7,960 nucleotides of DNA from Bdellovibrionales bacterium (GCA_022710165.1 JAKLHL010000065.1:1-7960); one strand, 5' to 3'. Positions 1 to 6,986 are shown, numbered from the stretch's first letter. Numbers and translations: made by a program. Notes: generated by a model from the sequence alone, not told the origin.

Positions 1-945
1 GACTACATCAATAACAGTTGCAAGGTCGCCCTGGATAGTACAGCCAGCGGCGACCTTGTGGCCTCCGCCCCCATAATTGGAACAGAACTTGTTAACATCC
101 ACTTTTCCCCTGCTCCTGAAACTGAACTTATATTTATCCTTGCTGACCTCTTTGACTATGAAAGCCACTTCTACACCCTCTATAGAGCGTGGAAAATCTA
201 TCAAGCCCTCACTGTCTTCGCTTTTTGCACCTGTTACATCAAGGTCTGAATGCTTCATTACCATGTAGGACACTTTGCCCTCTAGCTCAAAAGTAAGGGT
301 CGAAAGCACTCTGCTTATCAACTGCATCCTCTGCTTTGATATGTTAAAGAAAAGATTTTCTGACACGTGCCCACAGTTAGCCCCGTTGTCCACCAGTTCC
401 GCAGCTACCCTTAGAGTATGAGAAGTCGTAGAAACGTATCTCATACCGCCGGTATCCTCATAAAGAGCAGTAAGAAGTGATGTTGCTATATTCTTATTGA
501 GAGTTTTTCCGTCCAGCATGCGCTTAATAACTTCATGTACCTGCTCACCTGTGCAAGAAGAATTGCTAGGGACATAATTAAGGTCACCGAACATCGGGTT
601 AGAGACGTGATGGTCTATATTGACCAGTGTCTTATAGCCGGTAAAATCATTTATGAAAGAACCACAGCGATTCTTGTTGGCACAGTCCAGCATCACGAAT
701 ACATCAAAGGTCCTGCTGGCTATTCCGCTTGTATCCTTTGTAACATCCTGCCAGCCTTGCAGGAACCTGTGCTTTACAGGTATCGGATCTGGGCTGTACA
801 TCACGACCTCTTTCTTTAAGCCCTTAAGATACCCTCCGAGCGCCAGCAAAGATCCTACAGCGTCGCCATCAGGTGATTCATGTATGGATAAGAGCACCGT
901 CTTTGAATTTTTCAGTACTTCACAAATCTCATTTATCTGTTCCAT
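1..945 (-). CDS. nrnA: DHH/DHHA1 phosphoesterase, NrnA-type oligoribonuclease / pAp phosphatase (3' end beyond window)
   Basis: The frame is open from an ATG at 945 to the window edge, giving 315 residues without a stop. The family is usually about 310-340 aa, so only a few C-terminal residues are missing. All DHH motifs are visible: His22 with DGD at 26-28 (HESPDGDAVGS), Asp87 (VMLDC), DHH at 111-113 (NIDHHVSN), and Asp164 in EDTGGMRY. These are the Mn-binding residues of the family. The DHHA1 substrate-binding domain ends in GGGGHKVAAG near residues 292-301. Family members degrade 2-5 nt RNAs and/or dephosphorylate 3'-phosphoadenosine 5'-phosphate in the cytoplasm; which activity dominates here cannot be told. 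The start is supported by AGGAAG at 953-958, 7 bases upstream of the ATG. The gene overlaps the rbfA end by 17 bases, so the two are probably translated from one message. The position after rbfA is the usual one for this gene. Confidence 0.93.
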   Translation of the reverse strand, partial: MEQINEICEVLKNSKTVLLSIHESPDGDAVGSLLALGGYLKGLKKEVVMYSPDPIPVKHRFLQGWQDVTKDTSGIASRTFDVFVMLDCANKNRCGSFINDFTGYKTLVNIDHHVSNPMFGDLNYVPSNSSCTGEQVHEVIKRMLDGKTLNKNIATSLLTALYEDTGGMRYVSTTSHTLRVAAELVDNGANCGHVSENLFFNISKQRMQLISRVLSTLTFELEGKVSYMVMKHSDLDVTGAKSEDSEGLIDFPRSIEGVEVAFIVKEVSKDKYKFSFRSRGKVDVNKFCSNYGGGGHKVAAGCTIQGDLATVIDVV

Positions 946-1294
946 CTTTTAACTTCCTGAATATTTCGTCCATGTTCATTCCATTCTCAAACACTTCATC
1001 ATATTTGAACTCTATTTCTGGAGTATAACGCATATTAACTTTTTTTGAAATTTCCCTTCTTACCCAACCCCTAACACTTTCAAGGCCTTTTTCCACCGGA
1101 CCAAGGTCTGTGCCTTTTGGACAGATATAGTATATTCTGGCTACCTTAAGGTCGTCCGTGACCTTAACATCAGTTATACTTATAACACCCTCAAGACGAG
1201 GATCGTTCACACTATAGATGAAAAGAGAAGCCACTTCCTCTTTTATGAGGTCGGCCACCCTGTTGGACCTTGGATATGAGAACCTGCCCTTCAT
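929..1294 (-). CDS. rbfA: 30S ribosome-binding factor A
   Basis: This 121-aa protein has the usual RbfA size and layout: a single type II KH-like domain. Recognisable family segments are an N-terminal helix (SNRVADLIKEEVASLF, residues 10-25), NDPRL at 30-34, the strand TDVKVTDDLKVARIYY at 41-56, and the C-terminal MRYTPEIEFKYDEVFENG at 88-105. RbfA binds immature 30S subunits near helix 1 of 16S rRNA and is needed for 5'-end maturation and for growth in the cold (family knowledge). The ATG shares the ATGA overlap with the infB stop codon. I see no good Shine-Dalgarno in the 20 bases upstream, so translation probably depends on ribosomes finishing infB. The gene ends inside the beginning of the NrnA-type gene. 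Confidence 0.96.
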   Translation of the reverse strand: MKGRFSYPRSNRVADLIKEEVASLFIYSVNDPRLEGVISITDVKVTDDLKVARIYYICPKGTDLGPVEKGLESVRGWVRREISKKVNMRYTPEIEFKYDEVFENGMNMDEIFRKLKDGTDK

Positions 1295-4059
1295 GCTTGC
1301 TGAGGCGGAGTAGCGGCCTTTTTGGTCCCTACGACCGTACCAGTTGAGTCCACCATGTTCACAGAGTAAGACTCAAGTATATCTCCCTGCTTGATATCGT
1401 TAAATCCGTCAACTGACATACCGCACTCAAGTCCTGCTGCAACTTCTTTTGCATCATCCTTAAAGCGTTTCAGTGATTTTAATTTACCGGTATAAACAAC
1501 GGCACCGTCCCTGATAACCCTGACCATGGAATTCCTTACTATCTTTCCGCTCTTCACGCCGCATCCTGCGATAGTGCCTATCTTAGATACGTTGAAGATC
1601 TGTCTTACTTCTGCCTGACCGTTCACCTTTTCAACTTCTGTAGGCTCGAGCATACATAGTTTGACTTTTTCCATGTCTTCCAAACAGTTGTATATTACGT
1701 CGTAGTTCCTTATGTCCACTTTGGACCTTTGTGCTTCTTCAAGAGCCTTTGAGTCTGGTCTTACGTTAAATGCAATTATGACAGCGCCAGAAGCAAGAGC
1801 AAGGTTCACATCGTTGCTTGTAACACCTCCGGTATTCGAAAGTATTACTTTTACGGCGACCACCTCGTCTGTAAGGTTCTCTAATGACGCCTTTAGGGCC
1901 TCAACTGAACCCTGGGTGTCTGCCTTTACGATAAGCTTAAGGTCTTTGGTCTCTCCAGTACAGATGCCCTTCATTATATCGTCCAGAGTAACGCTCTTTT
2001 TGGCCTCAGGGCTTGCCTGTTTCCTTTGTTCGTCTACCCTGTGCTCTACGAGTTTCTTAGCATCATACTCAGTATCAAGACAATTGAACTTTTCACCAGC
2101 CATAGGCACAGAATCAAGACCGTGTACCTCTCCCGCATGACCAGGCAGTACAGCGTCTATATTATTACCCCTAGGGTCTTTGATTGAACGCACCCTGCCG
2201 CAGCTTGTGCCCGCAACAAGGTTATCTCCAACTTTAAGAGTACCCTTTTGTACTATCACTGTGGCTACTGGACCCATTCCTTTATCCAGTCTGGCCTCTA
2301 TAACAACGCCCTCTGCAGAACGGCTCGGGTTGGCCTTTAGTTCCATTACCTCTGCCTGGAGTAATATAGCCTCTAATAGTTGTTTTATGCCCTCGCCTTT
2401 CTTAGCCGCTGTAGGAACAACTATGGTCTGTCCGCCCCAATCCTCTGGGAGCAGGTCAAGTTCTGCAAGCTGTTTCTTGACCATATCGGGGTTGGCATTC
2501 GGTTTATCTATCTTGTTAAGGGCTACGACTATCTCTACGCCTGCCGCCCTTGCATGATCTATTGACTCACGTGTTTGAGGCATAACTCCGTCGTCGGCGG
2601 CTACTACAAGCACCACTATGTCGGTGACCTGTGAACCTCTAGCCCTCATCTCTGTGAACGCCTCGTGGCCAGGTGTATCTATGAAAGTTATAGAACCTTT
2701 CTCAAGCTGGACCTCGTGAGCACCTATACGCTGTGTTATACCACCAGCCTCTTTATCAGCTACGTTGGTCTTTCTTATTGCGTCCAATATAGATGTTTTA
2801 CCGTGGTCAACGTGGCCCATCATGGTAACAACAGGAGACCTTGGCACAAGATCAGTATCACTGTCGTTGCTAGGTCCAAGGACCTCTTTCTCGTCGAATT
2901 TTGCCTGTTCTATCTCGTAAGAGAACTCAGTAGCTATTAGCGTCGCTGTTTCAAGGTCAAGTTTCTGGTTCATTGTGGCCATGGTACCCATGGTCATCAG
3001 TTTCTTAACCACTTCAGCGGCCTTAACGCTCATCTCTTTTGCAAGGTCTGACACTGTAATAGTGTCGCCCTCTATCCTTACTTTCCTTTTGCTGGCCTTT
3101 GGAACGGTTATGAGTGTTTTTTTCTGTTCCTTGCCTGCAGGAGGTCTTTTCTTAACACCGTACTGTGCCCTCGCTGTAGTCTGGGCCTTTACTTCCAGTA
3201 TATCTACTACTTCTAATTTTGTTTCTCTCTTTACCCCAGCCTTTGATTTCTTCTTATCTTCTTCTACATGGGTCTCTTTCTTCTTATCGTACATCCTGTG
3301 ATGAGAAGTAATTGGTGGTGTTTCTGGTGCAGGCTGGCTGAACCTTCCACCGCCTGGACGAGGCCCTGATGGACGTCTGTCTCCGCCTGGACGAGGTGGT
3401 CCTGATGGTCTTCTGTCTCCACCTGGTCTTGGCGCTCCGCCTGGGCGAGGAGGATATGAAGGTCTTTGCCCTTCTCCCTGACGGGGAGGATAAGAAGGCC
3501 TGGATGTATCCACCATCCTCGGCTTTTCCCTTCTAGGCTCTGCAGGTCTTTCGTGTGGGGTCGACTCCCTAGGAGCAGGCTCTTTTGCCTGTACCTCTGG
3601 TTTCTGCTCTACGACAGGCTCCTGCTTTACCTCTATCTTTTGTTCCTCTACCTTTGGAGCTTCCTCTACTACAGGTGCAGGAACTTCTTTTTTCCTTACC
3701 TTTATCTTTGGCTTTGCCTCTTCTTCTTTCTTTTCCTCTTTCTTTGGTTCTTCTGCTTTCTTCTTAACGGCAGTCTTTACTGCTGGTTTTTTTGCAGCAG
3801 CTTTGGTCTCTTCCTTGGGCGCAGCAGCACTTTTCTTTCTTACTGCAGTCTTTTTCTCTTCCTGTTTTGGTTCTTTACCTTTGCTTAGGAAGTGTTCCCT
3901 TATCTTTTCAGCGTCATCAGCCGATACTTCGCTCATGTGGTTCTTGATATCGCTGGAAAGTTTTACACCAGACTCCTTTAACTGCTTGACCAGATCAAGC
4001 GGTTTAAGGCCGAGTTCCGGCGCAAGCTCAAAGATAGCTACCTTTTTAGTTTCTGCCAT
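1291..4059 (-). CDS. infB: translation initiation factor IF-2
   Basis: This 922-aa protein is a full-length IF-2, the GTPase that brings fMet-tRNA to the 30S subunit and promotes 50S joining. Domains in order: an IF2_N-type helical domain (about 3-55); a long charged Lys/Glu/Ala/Pro linker (about 57-185); a Pro/Gly/Arg repeat block (187-239); a second IF2_N-like domain (about 330-385); the G domain; domain II; domain III (about 690-790); and the tRNA-binding C2 domain (about 810-900). The GTPase motifs are intact: G1 GHVDHGKT (415-422), G2 GGITQRIGA (439-447), G3 DTPGHEAF (461-468), G4 NKID (515-518). The G5 segment reads PTAAK (549-553) where many bacterial IF-2s have SAK. The ATG at 4059 lies 7 bases past the nusA stop, with GGGGTAGG 6 bases upstream as the ribosome binding site. 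The end overlaps rbfA by 4 bases (ATGA). Confidence 0.98.
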   Translation of the reverse strand: MAETKKVAIFELAPELGLKPLDLVKQLKESGVKLSSDIKNHMSEVSADDAEKIREHFLSKGKEPKQEEKKTAVRKKSAAAPKEETKAAAKKPAVKTAVKKKAEEPKKEEKKEEEAKPKIKVRKKEVPAPVVEEAPKVEEQKIEVKQEPVVEQKPEVQAKEPAPRESTPHERPAEPRREKPRMVDTSRPSYPPRQGEGQRPSYPPRPGGAPRPGGDRRPSGPPRPGGDRRPSGPRPGGGRFSQPAPETPPITSHHRMYDKKKETHVEEDKKKSKAGVKRETKLEVVDILEVKAQTTARAQYGVKKRPPAGKEQKKTLITVPKASKRKVRIEGDTITVSDLAKEMSVKAAEVVKKLMTMGTMATMNQKLDLETATLIATEFSYEIEQAKFDEKEVLGPSNDSDTDLVPRSPVVTMMGHVDHGKTSILDAIRKTNVADKEAGGITQRIGAHEVQLEKGSITFIDTPGHEAFTEMRARGSQVTDIVVLVVAADDGVMPQTRESIDHARAAGVEIVVALNKIDKPNANPDMVKKQLAELDLLPEDWGGQTIVVPTAAKKGEGIKQLLEAILLQAEVMELKANPSRSAEGVVIEARLDKGMGPVATVIVQKGTLKVGDNLVAGTSCGRVRSIKDPRGNNIDAVLPGHAGEVHGLDSVPMAGEKFNCLDTEYDAKKLVEHRVDEQRKQASPEAKKSVTLDDIMKGICTGETKDLKLIVKADTQGSVEALKASLENLTDEVVAVKVILSNTGGVTSNDVNLALASGAVIIAFNVRPDSKALEEAQRSKVDIRNYDVIYNCLEDMEKVKLCMLEPTEVEKVNGQAEVRQIFNVSKIGTIAGCGVKSGKIVRNSMVRVIRDGAVVYTGKLKSLKRFKDDAKEVAAGLECGMSVDGFNDIKQGDILESYSVNMVDSTGTVVGTKKAATPPQQA
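3343..3501 (-). repeat. Pro/Gly/Arg tandem repeat in IF-2 (RPSYPPR and RRPSGP units)
   Basis: IF-2 residues 187-239 hold short degenerate tandem units: RPSYPPRQGEGQ, RPSYPPRPGGAP, then RRPSGPPRPGGD and RRPSGPRPGGG. The underlying DNA repeats too, with blocks of cctgatgg and tctgtctcc recurring on the plus strand. The block is positively charged and probably disordered, resembling RNA-binding RGG/PGG-type tails. Its length is likely to vary between strains. Confidence 0.85.
3505..3891 (-). repeat. low-complexity Lys/Glu/Ala/Pro linker of IF-2
   Basis: Residues about 57-185 of IF-2 are almost entirely Lys, Glu, Ala, Pro, Val and Arg, with runs such as KKEEKKEEEAKPK. Such linkers are common in IF-2 and vary in length between species. 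The segment is probably disordered. It is responsible for the misleading hydrophobic open frames on the opposite strand. Confidence 0.85.
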
Positions 4060-4065
4060 TAAAAA

Positions 4066-4073
4066 CCTACCCC
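4066..4073 (-). promoter_or_regulatory. infB ribosome binding site built into the nusA stop
   Basis: GGGGTAGG lies 6 bases before the infB ATG and includes the TAG stop of nusA. A ribosome ending nusA therefore sits on the infB initiation site, which suggests translational coupling and supports the ATG at 4059 as the start. Confidence 0.6.
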
Positions 4074-5854
4074 TGTATTGCGGCCTTTACAGCGTTGTAA
4101 ACTGTTTCGGCCTTTTTTTCGTCTATCATCATCTTTGTTTTGAAATCTTCAACAGTTGTTGCAAGTATCGATTCAGCATTAGTGTATCCTACGGCTCCAA
4201 GCCTAAGGACCACAGACCTTGTGAGCTCAGGTATACTTGAAAGCTTTTCAGCGTCAGTAAATCCCGGCATCTCACCCTTTTCTATAAGGTTCTCGTTATT
4301 AAGGATGACCGCATTCTCATACACAGCAGAAAGCTCATCCTTGTTCTCCCATTCAACGCTCTGGGAAAGGGCATCCTTGCCTGTCCCCACAAGCTTTAGT
4401 ATGGTATCTACACCGGCGTTGTTAAGGGCCTTGACCATGCTTGGTCCGACTCCCCTTATCTTCATCAGCTCGCTGTCAGAAGAATCAACGCTGCTGCTCT
4501 TTTCTCTTTCCATAAGCTGCTGCATCTCTTCCCTTAGCAGTTCATCGGCAGTCTTCTTTCCAGATACCGTGAACTTCTCGTCGGCGGTCTTTATGATGAC
4601 CTTTCCTGAGTTAACCATCTCTTTAGCAGAGTTTATAAGCGTCTGAGCCTGTTCTTCGTTGTCAAAACCAGGTATGCCTATTATTTCCTGAGCTGTGGCT
4701 TCTGCGACTTCAAAGATGGTCTTATATCCGTTCTGGAACAATGCGGTTGCCAGGGTCTCACTTATGTTAGGTATCTGGGTCAAAGAGAACTTAGCGTCGT
4801 CGTAACGCTTTGACATATCGGTCTCGCCCATTACGTCTATCTTCCATCCTGTAAGCTGAGCGGCAAGGCGGACGTTCTGTCCCCTTCTTCCTATTGCAAG
4901 GCTTAGCTGTGAATCAGGGACGATGACCTCCATGTACCTGTTGCCTTCGTCTATAAGGACCTTACTTACCTCTGCAGGCTGTATGGCCGCACAAACGAAC
5001 TTAGCTATGTCAGAATTGTAAGGTATTATGTCTATTCTTTCGCCCTTGAGCTCAGAGACTATGTTCTGCACCCTTGCGCCTCTTATACCAACGCAAGCTC
5101 CCACAGGGTCGATGTCCTTGTCCTTTGATGAGACCGCTATCTTGGCCCTTGAGCCTGGATCACGTGCGGCGCTCTTTATGGAGACTATGCCTTCATATAT
5201 CTCTGGGACTTCCATCTCGAAAAGTTTTATTAGGTAAAGAGGTGTCGCCCTTGAAAGGATTATCTGAGGGCCCTTTGGCGTCTGAAGAACGTCCAATAGG
5301 AAAGACTGCACCCTGTCACCTATCCTGTATTGTTCTCCCGGTATCTGCTCTTTCAAAGGCATGTAGCCTTCTGTCTTGCCGAGGTCAATTACCACTGTGC
5401 CCCTCTCAAAACGTCTTATGATACCGCTTATTATCTCTCCTTTCCTTGCAAGGAACTCGGAGTATATTATCTCTCTTTCAGCATCCCTGATCTTTTGGTT
5501 GATGACCTGTTTTGCGGTCTGTGCTGCTATTCTTCCGAATATCTCAGAGTCAAGCTTAACACCTATACTGTCTCCAAGTTCTACATCCTCACCGGACTCT
5601 TTCTTGGCCTCAGTAAGTTCTACCTCAATGTCAGGGTCGGCAACGTCGCCGTCCTCAACAACGGTCTTGTACTGGAAGAGCTCTATCTCAAAATTCTCCT
5701 CATTGTACTTGGCCTCTATCTCAACGTGCGGGCCCATTTTCTTTTTTGCAGCTGTGACAAGAGCGGCCTCTATAGCCTCGATTATCATCTTTTTATCGAT
5801 GCCCTTGTCCTTACCGAATTGTTCGATGACCCTCTCTAGTTCTTCAAACATCAT
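4067..5854 (-). CDS. nusA: transcription elongation/termination factor NusA, long form with three C-terminal HhH-like repeats
   Basis: NusA binds RNA polymerase and nascent RNA, controlling pausing, termination and antitermination. This copy is 595 aa, against about 350-500 in many bacteria (495 in E. coli). Domains in order: the polymerase-binding N-terminal domain (1 to about 130), the S1 domain (about 136-200), KH1 (GACVGIRGARVQNIVSELKG, 252-271) and KH2 (AIGRRGQNVRLAAQLTGWKI, 320-339), both with the GxxG loop. The remainder has three helix-hairpin-helix-like units, about 356-412, 461-520 and 539-593, with a Glu/Lys/Ser-rich spacer near 425-458. E. coli NusA has two such acidic repeats. 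The start is the first of two tandem ATGs at 5854; GAGAGG at 5863-5868 is 8 bases upstream. rimP ends 5 bases before it and infB starts 7 bases after it, so the three genes form one unit. Confidence 0.97.
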   Translation of the reverse strand: MMFEELERVIEQFGKDKGIDKKMIIEAIEAALVTAAKKKMGPHVEIEAKYNEENFEIELFQYKTVVEDGDVADPDIEVELTEAKKESGEDVELGDSIGVKLDSEIFGRIAAQTAKQVINQKIRDAEREIIYSEFLARKGEIISGIIRRFERGTVVIDLGKTEGYMPLKEQIPGEQYRIGDRVQSFLLDVLQTPKGPQIILSRATPLYLIKLFEMEVPEIYEGIVSIKSAARDPGSRAKIAVSSKDKDIDPVGACVGIRGARVQNIVSELKGERIDIIPYNSDIAKFVCAAIQPAEVSKVLIDEGNRYMEVIVPDSQLSLAIGRRGQNVRLAAQLTGWKIDVMGETDMSKRYDDAKFSLTQIPNISETLATALFQNGYKTIFEVAEATAQEIIGIPGFDNEEQAQTLINSAKEMVNSGKVIIKTADEKFTVSGKKTADELLREEMQQLMEREKSSSVDSSDSELMKIRGVGPSMVKALNNAGVDTILKLVGTGKDALSQSVEWENKDELSAVYENAVILNNENLIEKGEMPGFTDAEKLSSIPELTRSVVLRLGAVGYTNAESILATTVEDFKTKMMIDEKKAETVYNAVKAAIQG

Positions 5855-5859
5855 AAAAG

Positions 5860-5868
5860 CTACCTCTC
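5860..5868 (-). promoter_or_regulatory. nusA ribosome binding site next to and overlapping the rimP stop
   Basis: GAGAGGTAG contains the last two sense codons and the TAG stop of rimP, and serves as the nusA Shine-Dalgarno with 8 bases between AGG and the first ATG. The layout matches the nusA/infB junction and suggests coupling. Confidence 0.6.
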
Positions 5869-6324
5869 AAATTTTAGCTTTGCTCTTTTTATCTGTGACA
5901 TTAAAAGTTCCTTGGTCTTACCGTCCACATCAAAGACTATTTTGTCACCATTGACTTCCTGTATCCTGCCAACGAACGAGCCGCCGGTAGGTTCAGCTAT
6001 CACCACATTTGCAAGTTTTCCCTTGAACCTTGCATAATCAGAGGCCCTATAAAGCGGCCTTTCCAGTCCCGGCGTAGACACTTCAAGTGTATAATCACCA
6101 GGGATAATTCCTTCAACCTCTATGAACCTTTGGATCGCACGGCTTACGTTCTCACAGTCAGCCACCTTCAATGTGCATAAAGGCTGGGTCTCTCCTATCC
6201 TGTCAACGTAAAGCCTTAAAAGGGGTTTTCTGGAGCTTGAAAGTTCAAGTTCCACAAGTTCTATGCCCATGTCCTTTAACTCTGGAGCTATAAGCTCAGC
6301 AATGCTTTGCTTCGATATAGACAT
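5860..6324 (-). CDS. rimP: ribosome maturation factor RimP
   Basis: This 154-aa protein has the usual RimP length. It shows the family signature YTLEVSTPGLERPL at residues 78-91, preceded by the first-domain strand LRLYVD (36-41) and the helix VADCENVSRAI (54-64). The C-terminal SH3-like domain follows (about 98-154), ending in MSQIKRAKLKFER. RimP binds 30S intermediates and helps S12 and neighbouring proteins assemble (family knowledge). The ATG at 6324 has a strong ribosome binding site, GGGAGGG at 6332-6338. The gene is the first of the conserved rimP-nusA-infB-rbfA set and lies just after a hairpin with a T-tract, so its expression may be set by attenuation. The stop is only 5 bases before nusA. 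Confidence 0.96.
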   Translation of the reverse strand: MSISKQSIAELIAPELKDMGIELVELELSSSRKPLLRLYVDRIGETQPLCTLKVADCENVSRAIQRFIEVEGIIPGDYTLEVSTPGLERPLYRASDYARFKGKLANVVIAEPTGGSFVGRIQEVNGDKIVFDVDGKTKELLMSQIKRAKLKFER

Positions 6325-6346
6325 AGTCCGGCCCTCCCTTTTTTAG

Positions 6347-6374
6347 TAATAAAAACAGGGCACCAAAGCCCCTG
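6347..6374 (-). terminator. intrinsic terminator or attenuator between pyrE and rimP
   Basis: On the minus strand CAGGGGC (6374-6368), loop TTTGGT (6367-6362) and GCCCTG (6361-6356) form a stem of five pairs, a bulged G, and one more C-G pair. TTTTTATTA (6355-6347) follows at once. This is the form of a rho-independent terminator. It ends 22 bases before the rimP ATG, leaving no space for a full promoter between it and the rimP ribosome binding site. It is therefore either the pyrE terminator with partial readthrough, or an attenuator in a rimP leader that starts further upstream. Confidence 0.65.
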
Positions 6375-6382
6375 ATAGGCTT
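6366..6382 (-). promoter_or_regulatory. possible antiterminator hairpin competing with the terminator before rimP
   Basis: On the minus strand AAGCC (6382-6378) can pair perfectly with GGCTT (6370-6366) around a 7-base loop, TATCAGG. This stem uses bases of the 5' arm (6374-6368) and loop of the following terminator, so the two structures exclude each other. The stem is only 5 bp, so its function is inferred. Confidence 0.3.
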
Positions 6383-6401
6383 GAATAGCATACCCCTGAT
6401 A
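6369..6401. repeat. two direct copies of CCCCTGATA upstream of rimP
   Basis: CCCCTGATA occurs at 6369-6377 and 6393-6401, 24 bases apart from start to start. On the transcribed strand it reads TATCAGGGG, and the downstream copy supplies the 5' arm of the terminator. It may be a protein-binding site, an alternative pairing partner for CCCTG, or chance. Confidence 0.5.
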
Positions 6402-6419
6402 CATTAGCAAGGTCTTTAT

Positions 6420-6986
6420 TTAAGAAACTATGTCTGTTTTCGTGACCAGTGAAAGGAACTTGTAACCCGCTGCCTCTATGGCTTCCCGGCCTCCTTCCTC
6501 TCTGTCCACTACTGATACTATCCCAAGTATATCAAGGCCGTGTTCCTTGGCCCTGTCGCATGATTTAAGTGTTGAGCCGCCGGTGGTCACAACGTCCTCA
6601 AGGATCACCACCTTGGTGCCTGATGGGACGTTCTTTATGCCCTCTATCCAGCGTCCTGTACCATGGGCCTTAGGCTCCTTCCTTATATAGAAAGCATGAA
6701 GGTCGCCGCCCTCGTTATGGCTTACCACAGAAGTCGCTGTTGAAAGAGGATCAGCACCCATGGTGATGCCTCCCACCGCCTTTGCGCCCTTGAACTCATC
6801 CTTAACTACGGAGTTGATGATCTTGCCCAAAAGGTACGAGCCCTTTGAGTTAAGCGCGGTCTGTTTTACGTCGATATAAAAGTCAGACTTCTTTCCGCTA
6901 GCAAGTACTACATCCCTCTTTTCGTATGATAATCCCCTTAAAAGGTCCCTTAGTTCTTTCCATTCATTAGTGTTCTTGAATCTCAT
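6420..6986 (-). CDS. pyrE: orotate phosphoribosyltransferase
   Basis: PyrE makes orotidine 5'-monophosphate from orotate and PRPP, the fifth step of pyrimidine synthesis, in the cytoplasm. The 188-aa product has the PRPP-binding motif VVILEDVVTTGGSTL (126-140), the flexible catalytic loop region RKEPKAHGTGRWIEG (102-116), and the N-terminal SGKKSDFYID (30-39). Length and motif order fit a complete, active enzyme. The ATG overlaps the stop of the preceding membrane-protein gene (ATGA). A GGGG lies 11 bases upstream, which is rather far for a ribosome binding site, so coupled re-initiation is likely. The TAA stop is followed by the 95-base gap holding a terminator-like hairpin before rimP. Nothing else for pyrimidine synthesis is in the window. 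Confidence 0.96.
   Translation of the reverse strand: MRFKNTNEWKELRDLLRGLSYEKRDVVLASGKKSDFYIDVKQTALNSKGSYLLGKIINSVVKDEFKGAKAVGGITMGADPLSTATSVVSHNEGGDLHAFYIRKEPKAHGTGRWIEGIKNVPSGTKVVILEDVVTTGGSTLKSCDRAKEHGLDILGIVSVVDREEGGREAIEAAGYKFLSLVTKTDIVS

Noticed and set aside
535..952. Plus-strand frames of 94 and 99 residues near the left edge.
   Set aside because: They lie opposite the DHH phosphoesterase, whose catalytic motifs are read in the minus strand with no stop up to the window edge.
3466..3888. Plus-strand 140-residue hydrophobic open frame that looks like a multi-pass membrane protein (many Leu, Phe, Tyr).
   Set aside because: It is the exact complement of the Lys/Glu/Pro-rich linker of IF-2; Lys codons read as Phe/Leu on the other strand. 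No ribosome binding site or family resemblance supports it.
5376..5954. Plus-strand open frame of 192 residues across the nusA start and the rimP end.
   Set aside because: It is Ser/Leu/Pro-rich shadow coding opposite nusA and rimP, which are both well supported by motifs.
6339..6355. AT-only inverted repeat (TTTTTT / AAAAA around AGTAAT) just upstream of rimP.
   Set aside because: It is formed by the terminator T-tract and a neighbouring A-run; the stem is only A-T pairs and needs no separate function.
6381..6409. Promoter-like pair on the minus strand before rimP: TTGCTA, 17 bases, TATTCA with TG one base upstream.
   Set aside because: The -10 box matches TATAAT at only three of six positions and lacks the key final T. 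A start here would also fall within the proposed antiterminator. Too weak to list as a feature.
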